Shown here: one piece after another, positions 1-8,301 of the stretch
Layout: every line of letters starts with the position of its first letter
How positions within the stretch are numbered: position 1 is the stretch's first letter
From: Nocardioides allogilvus
Lineage (GTDB): Bacteria > Actinomycetota > Actinomycetes > Propionibacteriales > Nocardioidaceae
Direction of reading: 5' to 3'
Length of the DNA stretch: 64,000 bases
NCBI RefSeq assembly: GCF_003047285.1
Contig: NZ_PZYX01000002.1
Location: forward strand, 1 to 64,000
The notes under the pieces: model-generated
Told to the model about the DNA's origin: nothing
Databases searched by the model: none
Seen by the model: the letters and a program-made list of their open reading frames with translations, nothing else
Made by a program: the position numbers and the translations under genes

Positions 1-28
1 GGAACTCCTTGGGATACGGCTTCGGCAT
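1..28 (-). CDS. IS3-family transposase orfA, 5' end only (runs off the left edge)
   Basis: Only nine codons are inside the window. They read MPKPYPKEF, which I recall as the start of the helix-turn-helix OrfA protein of actinobacterial IS3-family elements. A purine-rich Shine-Dalgarno (GGAAGG) lies nine bases before the ATG at 28; an in-frame ATG at 37 would be too close to it. The rest of the gene and the OrfB integrase would lie left of the window. The call rests on a very short match plus the repeat-like sequence just upstream, so it is moderate. Confidence 0.6.
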
Positions 29-63
29 GGTGAACATCCTTCCAGCGAGGACGAATCCTCACA

Positions 64-97
64 GGTCAGGTGTCAACCAAAGTCTGGGCAGTCCCCT
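64..97. repeat. probable right terminal inverted repeat of the IS3-family element
   Basis: Directly upstream of the partial transposase the minus strand reads GGACTGCCCAGACTTTGGTT followed by GACACC. This resembles the ends of actinobacterial IS3-family elements, where the terminal repeat carries the transposase -35 (TTGACA, here complement of 71-76). The exact outer boundary cannot be fixed without the partner end, which is outside the window. Confidence 0.4.
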
Positions 98-272
98 ATG
101 CCCAGCCCCTGTGGTGTGTTCACGGCCGCATTCTCGCAGGACGCACCTGTCTGGACGAGGCGGTCCAGCCCCGACGCGAACAGCGATCCCACACTGGCAC
201 GCTCCGCGAGCCGATCGTCACGCGGAGCGACCCCCCTTGACGTGATGCTGGTCGCCAGCTAAAGCCGTCTCG
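98..272. other. intergenic, no gene seen
   Basis: Between the presumed IS end and the stop codon of the SDR-like gene. I see no plausible coding frame and no clear hairpin terminator. The catabolic operon may have ended here before the insertion element arrived. Confidence 0.4.
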
Positions 273-977
273 TCAACCGAAGCGGGACATTCCCCCGTCC
301 ACAGGAACGAGGGTGCCGGTGACATACGACGAGGCTGGGGATAGCAAGAATGCCGCCACCCGGGCGAACCCATCCGGAGTTCCGTGCCGACCAAGGGGTA
401 CGGCGCCTGGTTCGAGACGAGACGAGTCGTTGGCACTTGCCAGCAGTCCGTTCACCCTGGTGCCTCGCGGCCCGAGCTCACCTGCCAGCTCGAGGGCCAC
501 AGTGGCGAGACCACGTTCCAGCGCGTCAGCGACAGCCTGACCGGTGCCCGGCTCGTAGACCGCAGTGGACAAAGCGAGAGCAATCGACCCGCCGGCCGGC
601 AGGGAGTCAGCAAGGACTCGCATGGCACGAACGGTGCGGAGGAACATGTCCTGGAAGGAGTCGGTCCACGCTGCATCGGTCACCTCCAGAGCCCCTCCCT
701 CCCGGATGTCCCCAGCCGAGATGACCGCGCCGTCCAGCCGTCCCCACGTGGCCTCGGCGCAGGCGACCAAGTGGGCAGGGGCCTGCCCTTCTCCGGGCGC
801 CACAGCAACAGCGTGGGAGGCACCAAGGTCTTCCACAAGCGTGGAAAGGTCGTGTTCGCCGCGGGCCCCGAGCACCACTCGCGCGCCCTCAGAGATCAGT
901 ACTCGGGCCACTTCTCGGCCCAACGTGGTCGCCCCGTCGTCGACGAGGTACACCCGCCGGTCGAGATCGAGGTTCAT
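273..977 (-). CDS. degenerate short-chain dehydrogenase/reductase (probable pseudoenzyme)
   Basis: A 234-residue protein with an SDR-length fold and the typical C-terminal end (residues like PVDGG near the terminus). The key SDR features are altered. The N-terminal cofactor motif normally TGxxxGxG is DDGATTLG, keeping only the last glycine. Aligning the GPRGTRVN segment with ordinary SDRs puts Ala where the catalytic Tyr should be and Glu where the Lys should be; the Ser of the active site is kept. It is the last gene of the leftward catabolic operon, 20 bases after the semialdehyde dehydrogenase. Ordinary SDRs often act as dihydrodiol dehydrogenases in such clusters, but this one probably cannot catalyse the usual reaction. 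A structural or regulatory role is possible; no function is assigned. Confidence 0.75.
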   Translation of the reverse strand: MNLDLDRRVYLVDDGATTLGREVARVLISEGARVVLGARGEHDLSTLVEDLGASHAVAVAPGEGQAPAHLVACAEATWGRLDGAVISAGDIREGGALEVTDAAWTDSFQDMFLRTVRAMRVLADSLPAGGSIALALSTAVYEPGTGQAVADALERGLATVALELAGELGPRGTRVNGLLASANDSSRLEPGAVPLGRHGTPDGFARVAAFLLSPASSYVTGTLVPVDGGMSRFG

Positions 978-997
978 GTCGCAAGCCTAGGCCGTCA

Positions 998-2440
998 TCA
1001 CCGCTGTATCTGCATGACGACGGCCTTGGGCTCGGTGAAGAACTCGCGGCTGAAGTTGCCGCCTTCACGGCCTACGCCTGAGTCCCCGACACCGCCGAAG
1101 GGCGTGCGCAGGTCGCGGACGAAGAAGCAGTTCACCCACACCGTCCCCGCGCGGAGACGGGAGGCGACGCGGTGCGCCCGGGACAGATTTTCGGTGAACA
1201 GCATCGCGTTGAGTCCGTAACGAGTGTCGTTAGCCAGGCCGACGACCTCGTCCTCGGACTCGAAGCGGTTCACCACGCACACCGGTCCAAAGATCTCGTC
1301 GCAGTACGCCGGCGCAGTCAGCGGCAGGTCGGCGACGATGGTGGGACGGACCAGCCACCGGCCGTCCTCGTCGACGCCCCCAGTGAGGACCTTGCCTCCG
1401 TCGGCACCAACGCCCTCGACGTACGACGACACCTTTTCGAAGTGCTTCCTGCTGGCCAGGCTGGAGAACTTCGTCGCCGGGTCGAACGGGTCGCCAATGA
1501 CCAGAGCTTCGGCGGCAGCCACAAAGCGGGCCATGAACTCCTCGTAGATCGCCGCGGCGACGTAGAGCCGCGATCCAGCGAGGCAGATCTGACCTGAGTT
1601 GCGGAAGATCGCCTCGACCGCCCAGTGCACGGCGTTGTCGAGGTCGGCGTCCTCGAAGATGATGTTGGCGCCCTTCCCGCCGAGCTCGAGCGAGACCGGT
1701 GCAAGGTGTCCGGCGGCCGACGCCATCACGTGCTTGCCGGTCGTGGAAGACCCCGTGAAGGTCACCCGGTCGACGCGGTCGTCGGCGGTGAGGGACGAGC
1801 CGGCCGGGCGGCCGTGCCCATTGAGCACGTTGAGCACGCCCGGAGGGAAGCCTGCCTCCGTCGCGAGCCGACCCAGCATCGTCACCGACGCCGGCGTGTC
1901 CTCGGACGGCTTGATGATGCACGTGTTGCCCCAAGCGAGCGCCGGCGCGATCTTCCAGCTGGCCATCATGAGGGGGAAGTTCCAGGGACTGATGGCCGCG
2001 ACCACGCCGGCGGGTCCGTACTCGCTGTACGAGTGGTGCCCGGAGTCCATCGGGTAGACCTCACCGCAGTGGTCGCGCTGGTGATCGGCGAAGAAGCGGA
2101 AGTTCCACACCGAGCGCCCGACGTCGTGCTTGGACTGGGCGAAGGGCTTGCCCATGTTGGTGGTGTCGAGGGTGGCGAGCTCGTCGGACCGCTCCTCCAT
2201 CAGGTCGGCCAGCTTGTGGATCGCAGCCGCCCTCTCCGCCCGGCCCAGTCGAGGCCAGTCGCCCTCGTCGAAGGCCTGGCGCGAGCTTGCCACGGCTCGG
2301 TCGGCGTCCTCGGCGGCACCCTCGGCCGCGTCGGCCCAGACCTCCTGCGTCCAGGGATTCCACACCTCGAAGGTGGTGCCGTCCGCGGACGGCACCTCTT
2401 TGCCGTCGATGACGTGACCAAAGAACTGGCGCTCGCTCAT
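998..2440 (-). CDS. 2-hydroxymuconic semialdehyde dehydrogenase
   Basis: A 480-residue NAD-dependent aldehyde dehydrogenase. The Rossmann and active-site features are complete: SPWNFP near residue 151, FTGSSTTG near 228, general base Glu252 in LELGGKGAN and nucleophile Cys286 in NSGQICLAGS. Its neighbours (tautomerase, oxalocrotonate decarboxylase, hydratase, aldolase) point to oxidation of 2-hydroxymuconate semialdehyde, the catechol ring-cleavage product, to 2-hydroxymuconate. This is the first step of the oxalocrotonate branch of the meta pathway (DmpC/XylG role). The ATG overlaps the tautomerase stop as ATGA, so translation is likely coupled. Substrate assignment is from context; related HpaE-type enzymes act on similar compounds. 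Confidence 0.88.
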   Translation of the reverse strand: MSERQFFGHVIDGKEVPSADGTTFEVWNPWTQEVWADAAEGAAEDADRAVASSRQAFDEGDWPRLGRAERAAAIHKLADLMEERSDELATLDTTNMGKPFAQSKHDVGRSVWNFRFFADHQRDHCGEVYPMDSGHHSYSEYGPAGVVAAISPWNFPLMMASWKIAPALAWGNTCIIKPSEDTPASVTMLGRLATEAGFPPGVLNVLNGHGRPAGSSLTADDRVDRVTFTGSSTTGKHVMASAAGHLAPVSLELGGKGANIIFEDADLDNAVHWAVEAIFRNSGQICLAGSRLYVAAAIYEEFMARFVAAAEALVIGDPFDPATKFSSLASRKHFEKVSSYVEGVGADGGKVLTGGVDEDGRWLVRPTIVADLPLTAPAYCDEIFGPVCVVNRFESEDEVVGLANDTRYGLNAMLFTENLSRAHRVASRLRAGTVWVNCFFVRDLRTPFGGVGDSGVGREGGNFSREFFTEPKAVVMQIQR

Positions 2441-2643
2441 GGCGTCCCCTCTCGTTGCTTGCGCTCGGCGATCGTGACGTCCCCGGCAGCCCAGTGGGTC
2501 TCGGGCACCTCGCGCACGACGATGCGCACACTGGCCAACGGCGCGTCGACGGACTCGCTCGCCGCCTTCGTCAGCGCACTGATCAGCGTCCGGATCTGCT
2601 CGGGAGTGCGGCCCTCCGTCAGGGTCACCTCGATGAACGGCAT
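2437..2643 (-). CDS. 4-oxalocrotonate tautomerase family protein
   Basis: A 68-residue tautomerase. The start at 2643 is preferred over an in-frame GTG three bases upstream because this family needs a proline directly after the initiator Met; the mature protein then begins PFIEVTLTEG with Pro1 as catalytic base. An arginine-containing segment (VRIVVREVP) sits where the substrate-binding Arg residues are expected. It would convert 2-hydroxymuconate to the 2-oxo tautomer (4-oxalocrotonate). The ATG overlaps the upstream stop by one base (TGATG) and GGAGG lies just ahead, typical of a tightly coupled operon. Confidence 0.87.
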   Translation of the reverse strand: MPFIEVTLTEGRTPEQIRTLISALTKAASESVDAPLASVRIVVREVPETHWAAGDVTIAERKQREGTP

Positions 2644-3425
2644 CACTCGCCTCCGTTGATGAAGATCGAACCCAGGTGGGTGAAGTGCATCGCGGTCGAC
2701 GAGTTCGGCGGCGCGGGTACGGCGTCGGTCATCCCACCGGTCAGCACGATCCAGCCGGGCTTGATGACGTGTCCGCGCTTCGCGAGTTCGTTGGCGGCCA
2801 GCGCGAGCGCCTCTCCTGGGTGCCCCAGGACCGCAGCGCCGGTCGCCGAGTCGACGACCTGCCCGTCCACCTCCACCAGCGCTGCCTCCAGCGTCAGGTC
2901 CAGTCCGCTCGGCGGCAGCCCGACCGGACCGGTGACGAACACGCCGGAGGAGGCGTTGTCGGCGGCGACGTCGCCTGCCTTGAACCGGAAGTCGCGGTAG
3001 CGGCTGTCGATGATCTCGGCACCGCCCCAGACGGACTCGACCGCACGCATCGCGGTGGCACAGCTCACGCCTGGACCGGTGAGCTCCCGGCCCATGACGA
3101 AGACGATCTCGGGCTCGATGCGGGGGTGGATCAGCCGGGACTGCGGGACCGGGTCACCGGCGGGCAGGACCATTGCGTCGGTCAGCCACGCCACGAAGGG
3201 CACGTCGATGCCCATCCGCTGCTGCTTGGCCTTGCTGGTCAGGCCGAGCTTGATGCCGACGAGCGTCTCGCCGCGGTCCAGCCGCGCCTGCAGGTTCCGG
3301 TCCTGGATCTCGTAGCCGGTCGCCAGGTCCAGCTCGGGCCACTCGTCGGTGAACGGTGCCCGATCGACGCGCTCGTCCTCGCAGCGCAGCAGATCGGCTC
3401 CGACGGAGGCGACATCCCAGGCCAT
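2643..3425 (-). CDS. 4-oxalocrotonate decarboxylase (hydratase/decarboxylase family)
   Basis: A 260-residue member of the 2-keto-4-pentenoate hydratase/oxalocrotonate decarboxylase family. The conserved GIKLGLTSKAK segment and the metal-binding IEPEIVFVM stretch are present. Two members of this family lie in the operon. This one sits beside the tautomerase and lacks the hydratase-like GHLL segment, so I assign it as the decarboxylase that gives 2-hydroxypenta-2,4-dienoate. The start at ATG 3425 overlaps the aldolase stop by one base; a longer in-frame reading frame upstream runs through the aldolase gene and is not used. The assignments of this gene and the one at 5562 could be swapped. Confidence 0.82.
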   Translation of the reverse strand: MAWDVASVGADLLRCEDERVDRAPFTDEWPELDLATGYEIQDRNLQARLDRGETLVGIKLGLTSKAKQQRMGIDVPFVAWLTDAMVLPAGDPVPQSRLIHPRIEPEIVFVMGRELTGPGVSCATAMRAVESVWGGAEIIDSRYRDFRFKAGDVAADNASSGVFVTGPVGLPPSGLDLTLEAALVEVDGQVVDSATGAAVLGHPGEALALAANELAKRGHVIKPGWIVLTGGMTDAVPAPPNSSTAMHFTHLGSIFINGGE

Positions 3426-4564
3426 CAGCGGACCCCCGACCCGGCGAGGTCGCCGAGCTCCTTCTCCTGGGCGAGCTCGAGCGCGATGTCGATGATCATG
3501 TCCTCCTGGCCGCCGACGTAGCCGTACTCGCCGACCTTCTGCAGGATCTCGTGGGCCGGCACGCCGTAGCGCTCCGCCGCCCTCTCGGCGTGCAGCAGGA
3601 ACGAGGAGTAGACGCCGGCGTACCCCTGGGTGATCGAGGACCGGTCCATCCAGGGCAGTCGCGGGATGAAGGGCCGCACCACCTCCTCGGCCGCCGAGAG
3701 CACCTCGCCGAGATTGATGCCGGTGCGGATGCCCATCCGCTCGAACGTGGCCGCGAGGACCTCGGTCGGCGAGTTGCCGGCACCCGCCCCGAGCGCGCAC
3801 AGGGCACCGTCGACCTGCACCGCGCCGTTCTGGTACGCCAGGACGGAGTTGGCGACGCCCATGCTGAGGTTCTGGTGGCCGTGGAACCCCACCTGCGCGC
3901 CGTCCCGACCGACTTCCTCGACCACCGCGGTGATGCGCTCCTGGGCGTCAGAGAGGATCAAGGCGCCGGCCGAGTCCACGACGTAGACGCACTCCGCACC
4001 GGCATCCACCATGGTCCGTGCGTTCCTGGCCAGCACGTCGGGGGTGGTGCTGTGCGACAGCATCAGGAAACCGACGGTCTCCATGCCCAAGGCCCGTGCC
4101 TCGCCGAAGTGCTGGGTCGACACGTCGGCCTCGGTGCAGTGGGTCGCGATCCGAGCCACGGAGGCTCCGACTGCGTGCGCCTGCTTGAGGTCCCGGACTG
4201 TCGCCAGGCCAGGGAGCATCAGCACCGCGATCTTCGCCTGGGTGGCCTCATCTACTGCGGCCCGGATGAGGTCGAGCTCGTCGACGAGGCTGAAGCCGTA
4301 GTTGAAGCTCGAGCCGCCGAGACCATCGCCGTGGGTCACCTCGATCACCTGGACGCCGGCGCGGTCGAGCGCCGAGACGACCCCGCGCACCTGCTCCTCG
4401 GTGAACTGGTGGCTCATCGCGTGCGAGCCGTCTCGCAACGTGGAGTCGGTGATCCGCAGGTCCCGCTCGCCACCGGCCGCGGTGGCGTTGGCGAGCACCT
4501 CCGTCTCGGTCACCTCGCGGTCGACCACCGGAACGTCCTCGGGGCGGATCGTCATGTCACCCAT
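3425..4564 (-). CDS. 4-hydroxy-2-oxovalerate aldolase
   Basis: A roughly 379-residue class II aldolase (DmpG/BphI type) that splits 4-hydroxy-2-oxovalerate to pyruvate and acetaldehyde. The signature STLRDGSHAMSHQ is near residue 41 (Arg44 and Asp45 bind substrate and metal), and the metal-binding HGH pair is at about 228-230 in GFHGHQNLS. The C-terminal region needed to dock with the acylating acetaldehyde dehydrogenase is present, so acetaldehyde can be channelled to the partner encoded just upstream. Start: ATG 4564, six bases after the dehydrogenase stop; ATG 4555 (MTIRPED) is the alternative. Confidence 0.92.
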   Translation of the reverse strand: MGDMTIRPEDVPVVDREVTETEVLANATAAGGERDLRITDSTLRDGSHAMSHQFTEEQVRGVVSALDRAGVQVIEVTHGDGLGGSSFNYGFSLVDELDLIRAAVDEATQAKIAVLMLPGLATVRDLKQAHAVGASVARIATHCTEADVSTQHFGEARALGMETVGFLMLSHSTTPDVLARNARTMVDAGAECVYVVDSAGALILSDAQERITAVVEEVGRDGAQVGFHGHQNLSMGVANSVLAYQNGAVQVDGALCALGAGAGNSPTEVLAATFERMGIRTGINLGEVLSAAEEVVRPFIPRLPWMDRSSITQGYAGVYSSFLLHAERAAERYGVPAHEILQKVGEYGYVGGQEDMIIDIALELAQEKELGDLAGSGVR

Positions 4565-4569
4565 CGCGG

Positions 4570-5565
4570 TCAGACACCTGCTTCCTGGGGCATCGTTGTC
4601 GTGTCGGGCAGGTCGCCGAGGTCTGCCGACGACTTCCACGTGGTGTCGACGCCGAGCCGGTGCGCGACCATGAGGTCACCCACCCGCGCGGCGGCGGCGG
4701 TGATGATGTCGAGGTTGCCGGCGTAGTCGGGCAGGTAGTCACCGCGCCCCTTGACCTCGATCGGGATGAAGACCCGAGCCTGGCCGCGCCAGGCGTCGCG
4801 GGCCGGGTCGAACTGGGGTGCGGCGCGCAGGTGGTAGCCCGGGACGTACTCCTGGACCGTGGCCTCCATGGCGTGAATCGACTCGAGCAGCCGGTCCTGG
4901 AGCTCGCCGGGCTCGCCAGCCTCCGGCGGGATCGCGCAGAACACCGTGTTGCGCATCATCAGCGGCGGCTCGACCGGGTTCAGGATGATGATTGCCTTGC
5001 CACGCTCTGCCCCGCCGACGACCTCGACGGCGTTGCTCGTCGTCTCGGTGAACTCGTCGATGTTGGCGCGGGTGCCGGGCCCGGCCGACCGGCTCGACAC
5101 CGACGCGACGATCTCGGCGTACGGCACCGGGACGACGGAGGAGACGGCGCTGACCATGGGCACGGTGGCCTGTCCCCCGCAAGTGATCATGTTGACGTTC
5201 GGGGCGTCGAGGTTGAACGACAGATTAACCGGCGGGCAGAGGTAGGGTCCCACGGCGGCCGGGGTCAGGTCGACGGCGAGGATGCCGGCCTCGGCATAGC
5301 GGGGCGCGTTCGCTGAGTGCGCCTTCGCCGAGGTGGCCTCGAAGACGATGTCGGGGAGCTCGTCCTGGGCGAGGAGCCAGTCAACACCCTCGGCGCTGAC
5401 CTCCAGCCCGAGCCGCTTCGCACGGGCGAGGCCGTCCGAGGTCGGGTCGACGCCCACCATGTAGCGGGGCTCGATGATGTCGCTGCGTCGGATCAGCTTG
5501 AACATCAGGTCGGTGCCGATGTTGCCGGGCCCGACGATCGCTGCCGTTGCCTTGCCCTTGCTCAT
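4570..5565 (-). CDS. acetaldehyde dehydrogenase (acylating)
   Basis: A 331-residue DmpF/BphJ-type enzyme that converts acetaldehyde, NAD+ and CoA to acetyl-CoA. The dinucleotide motif GPGNIG lies at residues 12-17 and the catalytic thiol is Cys129 in MITCGGQAT. It would form a heterotetramer with the aldolase encoded next. The start ATG 5565 overlaps the hydratase stop (ATGA). Length and motifs are normal. Confidence 0.93.
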   Translation of the reverse strand: MSKGKATAAIVGPGNIGTDLMFKLIRRSDIIEPRYMVGVDPTSDGLARAKRLGLEVSAEGVDWLLAQDELPDIVFEATSAKAHSANAPRYAEAGILAVDLTPAAVGPYLCPPVNLSFNLDAPNVNMITCGGQATVPMVSAVSSVVPVPYAEIVASVSSRSAGPGTRANIDEFTETTSNAVEVVGGAERGKAIIILNPVEPPLMMRNTVFCAIPPEAGEPGELQDRLLESIHAMEATVQEYVPGYHLRAAPQFDPARDAWRGQARVFIPIEVKGRGDYLPDYAGNLDIITAAAARVGDLMVAHRLGVDTTWKSSADLGDLPDTTTMPQEAGV

Positions 5566-6380
5566 GCGGTTTCCTCTCGAGAGCTGTCGAAGCGGGCGGT
5601 GACGCTGCCCAGCCCGGCGAAGGTGGCGGTGACGGTGTCTCCGGGGGCCACCGGGACCATGGCGCAGACCGCGCCCGGCAGCACCACGTGGCCCTCCTCG
5701 AGCGTCACGCCACGCGCGCCGACAGTGTTGGCGAGCCACACCAGGGTCCTCAGGGGCGAGCCGAGCACGGCTCCCCCGGCGCCGGTCCCGACCACCGACC
5801 CGTTCCTGGTCATCACGGCTCCGGCGAGGCGCAGGTCGACGTCGCTGATCGCGGTCGGGGTGGACCCGAGCACCAGGGCCCCCGAGCTGGCGTTGTCGGC
5901 GATCGTGTCGAGCAGTCCGATCTTCCAGTCCTCGATGCGGCTGTCGACGATCTCGAGCGCAGGAAGGACGAAGTCCACCGCAGCCAGCGCCTCGTGCGCG
6001 GTGACGCCGGGACCACGCAGGGGCCGCTTCAGCACGAACGCGATCTCCGGCTCGATGCGTGGCTGGATGAACCTGTCCGCCGGGATCGGCTCGTGCTCGA
6101 GGTAGAAGAAGTCCTCGAGGAGGTGGCCGTAGTCGGGCTGGTCCACCCCCAGGAGCCGCTGCATCGCGGCGCTGGTGAGGCCGACCTTGTGGCCCCTGAC
6201 GGTGCGGCCGGCTTCGGCGAACCAAGAGATCTGCAGCAGCTGGATGGCGTAGGCGTCCTCGAGGGTCAGCCCGTCGTACGTCGACGTCAGCGGCTGCACC
6301 GGCTTGCCGGTCGTGTAGGCGTCGAAGAGCGACCGCGCCGCTGCGGTGCGGGTCTCCTGATCGAGTCCAGGGCGTGTCAC
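5562..6380 (-). CDS. 2-hydroxypenta-2,4-dienoate hydratase
   Basis: A roughly 272-residue MhpD/DmpE/HsaE-like hydratase that adds water to 2-hydroxypenta-2,4-dienoate to give 4-hydroxy-2-oxovalerate. The typical segments are [20 protein letters not shown] and the metal-binding IEPEIAFVL. The GHLL segment after a DQPD motif is more like true hydratases than like oxalocrotonate decarboxylases. Start: GTG 6380, overlapping the reductase stop as GTGA; a longer frame upstream runs inside the reductase and is rejected. Confidence 0.87.
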   Translation of the reverse strand: MTRPGLDQETRTAAARSLFDAYTTGKPVQPLTSTYDGLTLEDAYAIQLLQISWFAEAGRTVRGHKVGLTSAAMQRLLGVDQPDYGHLLEDFFYLEHEPIPADRFIQPRIEPEIAFVLKRPLRGPGVTAHEALAAVDFVLPALEIVDSRIEDWKIGLLDTIADNASSGALVLGSTPTAISDVDLRLAGAVMTRNGSVVGTGAGGAVLGSPLRTLVWLANTVGARGVTLEEGHVVLPGAVCAMVPVAPGDTVTATFAGLGSVTARFDSSREETA

Positions 6381-7345
6381 AGGTCCAGCTCCAGCCGCTC
6401 GCAGGTGGGCTTCGAGCAGCAGATCATCATCTTGTCCATCGCAGCCTGCTCCCGCTTGGTGAGCACCAGGTCCTGGTGGTCCACGGTCCCGGACAGCACC
6501 GGGGTGACACAAGAGCCGCAGATCCCGTCGCGGCAGTCGTTCTCGACCTCGATGCCCAGGGCCAGGACGGTCTCGAGAATGTTCGCGTCCGGGCGCATGC
6601 GCAGCGTGTGACCCGACCTCGCCAGCACCAGCTCGTAGTTGTCGCCGTCGAGCGGGACCGGCTCCGGACGGTCGACACCGGCCCTGCTGAACAGCTCGAA
6701 CCGGACGATGTCCTGGTCCGGGCCGTGCACGCGCTCGGCTGCCGCCTGGACCGCACGCAGCAACGGGAGCGGCCCGCAGACGTAGACGAGGCCGTTATCA
6801 GGCAGCGCCTTGACGACCTCGTCCAGGTCCGGCCTCCCGTCGGTGTCCTCGGCGAGGAAGGTGGCCCGGTCACCGAGGGCGCCGAGCCGCGTGCGGAAGG
6901 CCATCGTGCCGCGTGAGCGGCCCCCGTAGGTGAGCGTGAACGGGCGGCCCTCGCGGTCCAGGTGCTCGGCGAACGCCATGATCGGGGTGATGCCGACACC
7001 GCCGGCGACCAGGGCATGGAAGGGCGCGTCCTCGAGAGCGAAGCTCTGCTTGGGGCGGGTCACCAGCAGCCGCTGGCCGACCCTCAGCTCGTCGTGGACG
7101 TACCGCGACCCCCCGCGCCCCTCGGGCTCGCGAAGCACCGCGATCTGGTAGTGGGACAGGTCGGAGGGATCTCCGCAGAGGGAGTACTGCCGGGTGCTGC
7201 CGTCGGGCACGTACACGTCGATGTGCGCGCCCGGCTCCCAGACGGGCAGCGGGTCGTTGCTCTCGATGCGCTCCAGCCGCAAGGACAGGACCCCTTCCGC
7301 CTCGAGGGTCATCTGGGTGACGACGAGCTCGCGCTGCTCAACCAT
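6377..7345 (-). CDS. phthalate-dioxygenase-type reductase (flavin, NAD and C-terminal 2Fe-2S)
   Basis: A 322-residue electron-transfer protein. The order is flavin domain (RQYSLCG around residue 60), NAD domain ([12 protein letters not shown] near 115) and a C-terminal plant-type ferredoxin domain with CRDGICGSC and a later Cys in MMICCSK. This layout is that of phthalate dioxygenase reductase and vanillate demethylase reductase, which pass electrons from NAD(P)H straight to a one-component Rieske oxygenase. The partner is most likely the oxygenase at 8,294-9,550. The ATG at 7345 overlaps the end of the HAD gene. Confidence 0.9.
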   Translation of the reverse strand: MVEQRELVVTQMTLEAEGVLSLRLERIESNDPLPVWEPGAHIDVYVPDGSTRQYSLCGDPSDLSHYQIAVLREPEGRGGSRYVHDELRVGQRLLVTRPKQSFALEDAPFHALVAGGVGITPIMAFAEHLDREGRPFTLTYGGRSRGTMAFRTRLGALGDRATFLAEDTDGRPDLDEVVKALPDNGLVYVCGPLPLLRAVQAAAERVHGPDQDIVRFELFSRAGVDRPEPVPLDGDNYELVLARSGHTLRMRPDANILETVLALGIEVENDCRDGICGSCVTPVLSGTVDHQDLVLTKREQAAMDKMMICCSKPTCERLELDL

Positions 7346-8003
7346 GGGTCGGCCCCTCCACCAGGCCGAGGAGCTTGCGCACCTCGGCGAACGACGTGTC
7401 AGGGTCCGACACGTCGAACCACACCGACGGGATCCCGAGCGCCTCTGCACCGCGGATGTTCGAACTCTGGTCGTCGAGGAAGACCATGTCGGCGAAGCCC
7501 ACGTCGAGTCGCTCGGAGAGCAGCTCGTAGAGGCGCGGCGCGGGCTTGAGATGGCCCTCGACCGAGCCGTCGACCACCACGTCCACGTCGCCGACGATCT
7601 CGATCCCGTCGATCCACTCCTCGCTGTGGAACGCGCGCAAGTCGTTGGTCAGGATGGCGACCTTCAGCCCCTCGGCATGTGCGTCGCGGACCAGGGCTCG
7701 CGCCTGCTCCCGCACCAGCGCGGGGCGGGGCGGATCGTAAAGGTGGGCGATCATCGCGCGGATGTCGGACCCGTGACCGGTATGGCGGTCCCACTCAAGG
7801 GCTCGCTCGTCCCAGTAGTGGCGCTCGGTGATCCGCCCCGCCTGGAGGTCCGCCCACGTCGGGTCAGGCTGGTCCACCGTGGCCAACGGGCCACGCTCGT
7901 GGAGCAGAGCGTGGGCCGGTGTCCCGGGCAGCTTGGCCACGAGCTCGAAGGGCGTCAGCAGCACCGGGCCGCCGAAGTCCAGGACGAGTGCAGGTCGGGT
8001 CAT
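7338..8003 (-). CDS. HAD-family hydrolase
   Basis: A 221-residue haloacid-dehalogenase-fold protein. Motif I is LDFGG (nucleophile Asp9), motif II is TND near residue 119, the motif III Lys is in HLKPAP and motif IV is the DD of FLDDQSS. The residue two after the nucleophile is Gly rather than the Asp usual in phosphatases, so phosphatase activity is not certain. Its place between the Rieske oxygenase and its reductase, in an operon that also has a phosphorylating module and a histidine phosphatase, makes an aryl-phosphate or phosphorylated-intermediate role worth considering. It is also possible that it clears an inhibitory metabolite. Confidence 0.75.
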   Translation of the reverse strand: MTRPALVLDFGGPVLLTPFELVAKLPGTPAHALLHERGPLATVDQPDPTWADLQAGRITERHYWDERALEWDRHTGHGSDIRAMIAHLYDPPRPALVREQARALVRDAHAEGLKVAILTNDLRAFHSEEWIDGIEIVGDVDVVVDGSVEGHLKPAPRLYELLSERLDVGFADMVFLDDQSSNIRGAEALGIPSVWFDVSDPDTSFAEVRKLLGLVEGPTHG

Positions 8004-8004
8004 C

Positions 8005-8301
8005 TCAGTGCTCCGGCTCCTCGATGATGGCCCGGTCGAAGAGCACGACGTTGCCGGTCCACTTGCAGGCCGCGCACCAGGTCAGGAACACCCGGTCGGT
8101 GCCGCTCCACCACTCGGTGATCAGCCCGCGATCCAGCGCAGCAGAGCAGCCCGGGCAGAACTTGGGCTTGTCCAGGAGGTGGTGGGCGGCATCGGAGGCG
8201 AACCAGTCACCAGGAGGCGGTAGCCGGTACGGGTCGGGAGGAAGTGCCGGCATCGGCCCGTGATGGGCCGCGCGTCGCGCCTCCTCGTTGAGGTCAGGCA
8301 C
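8005..8301 (-). CDS. small zinc-ribbon protein in the Rieske operon, function unknown
   Basis: A roughly 98-residue protein with two Cys pairs (CPGC near residue 57 and CAAC near 79) that should form a zinc ribbon. The N-terminal part is proline-rich (PALPPDPYRLPPPGDW). Start: GTG 8301, overlapping the end of the oxygenase gene by eight bases; ATG at about 8254 is an alternative. It lies between the oxygenase and the HAD hydrolase with tight spacing, suggesting it works with the oxygenase, for example in assembly. I do not recognise a named family. Confidence 0.7.
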   Translation of the reverse strand: MPDLNEEARRAAHHGPMPALPPDPYRLPPPGDWFASDAAHHLLDKPKFCPGCSAALDRGLITEWWSGTDRVFLTWCAACKWTGNVVLFDRAIIEEPEH

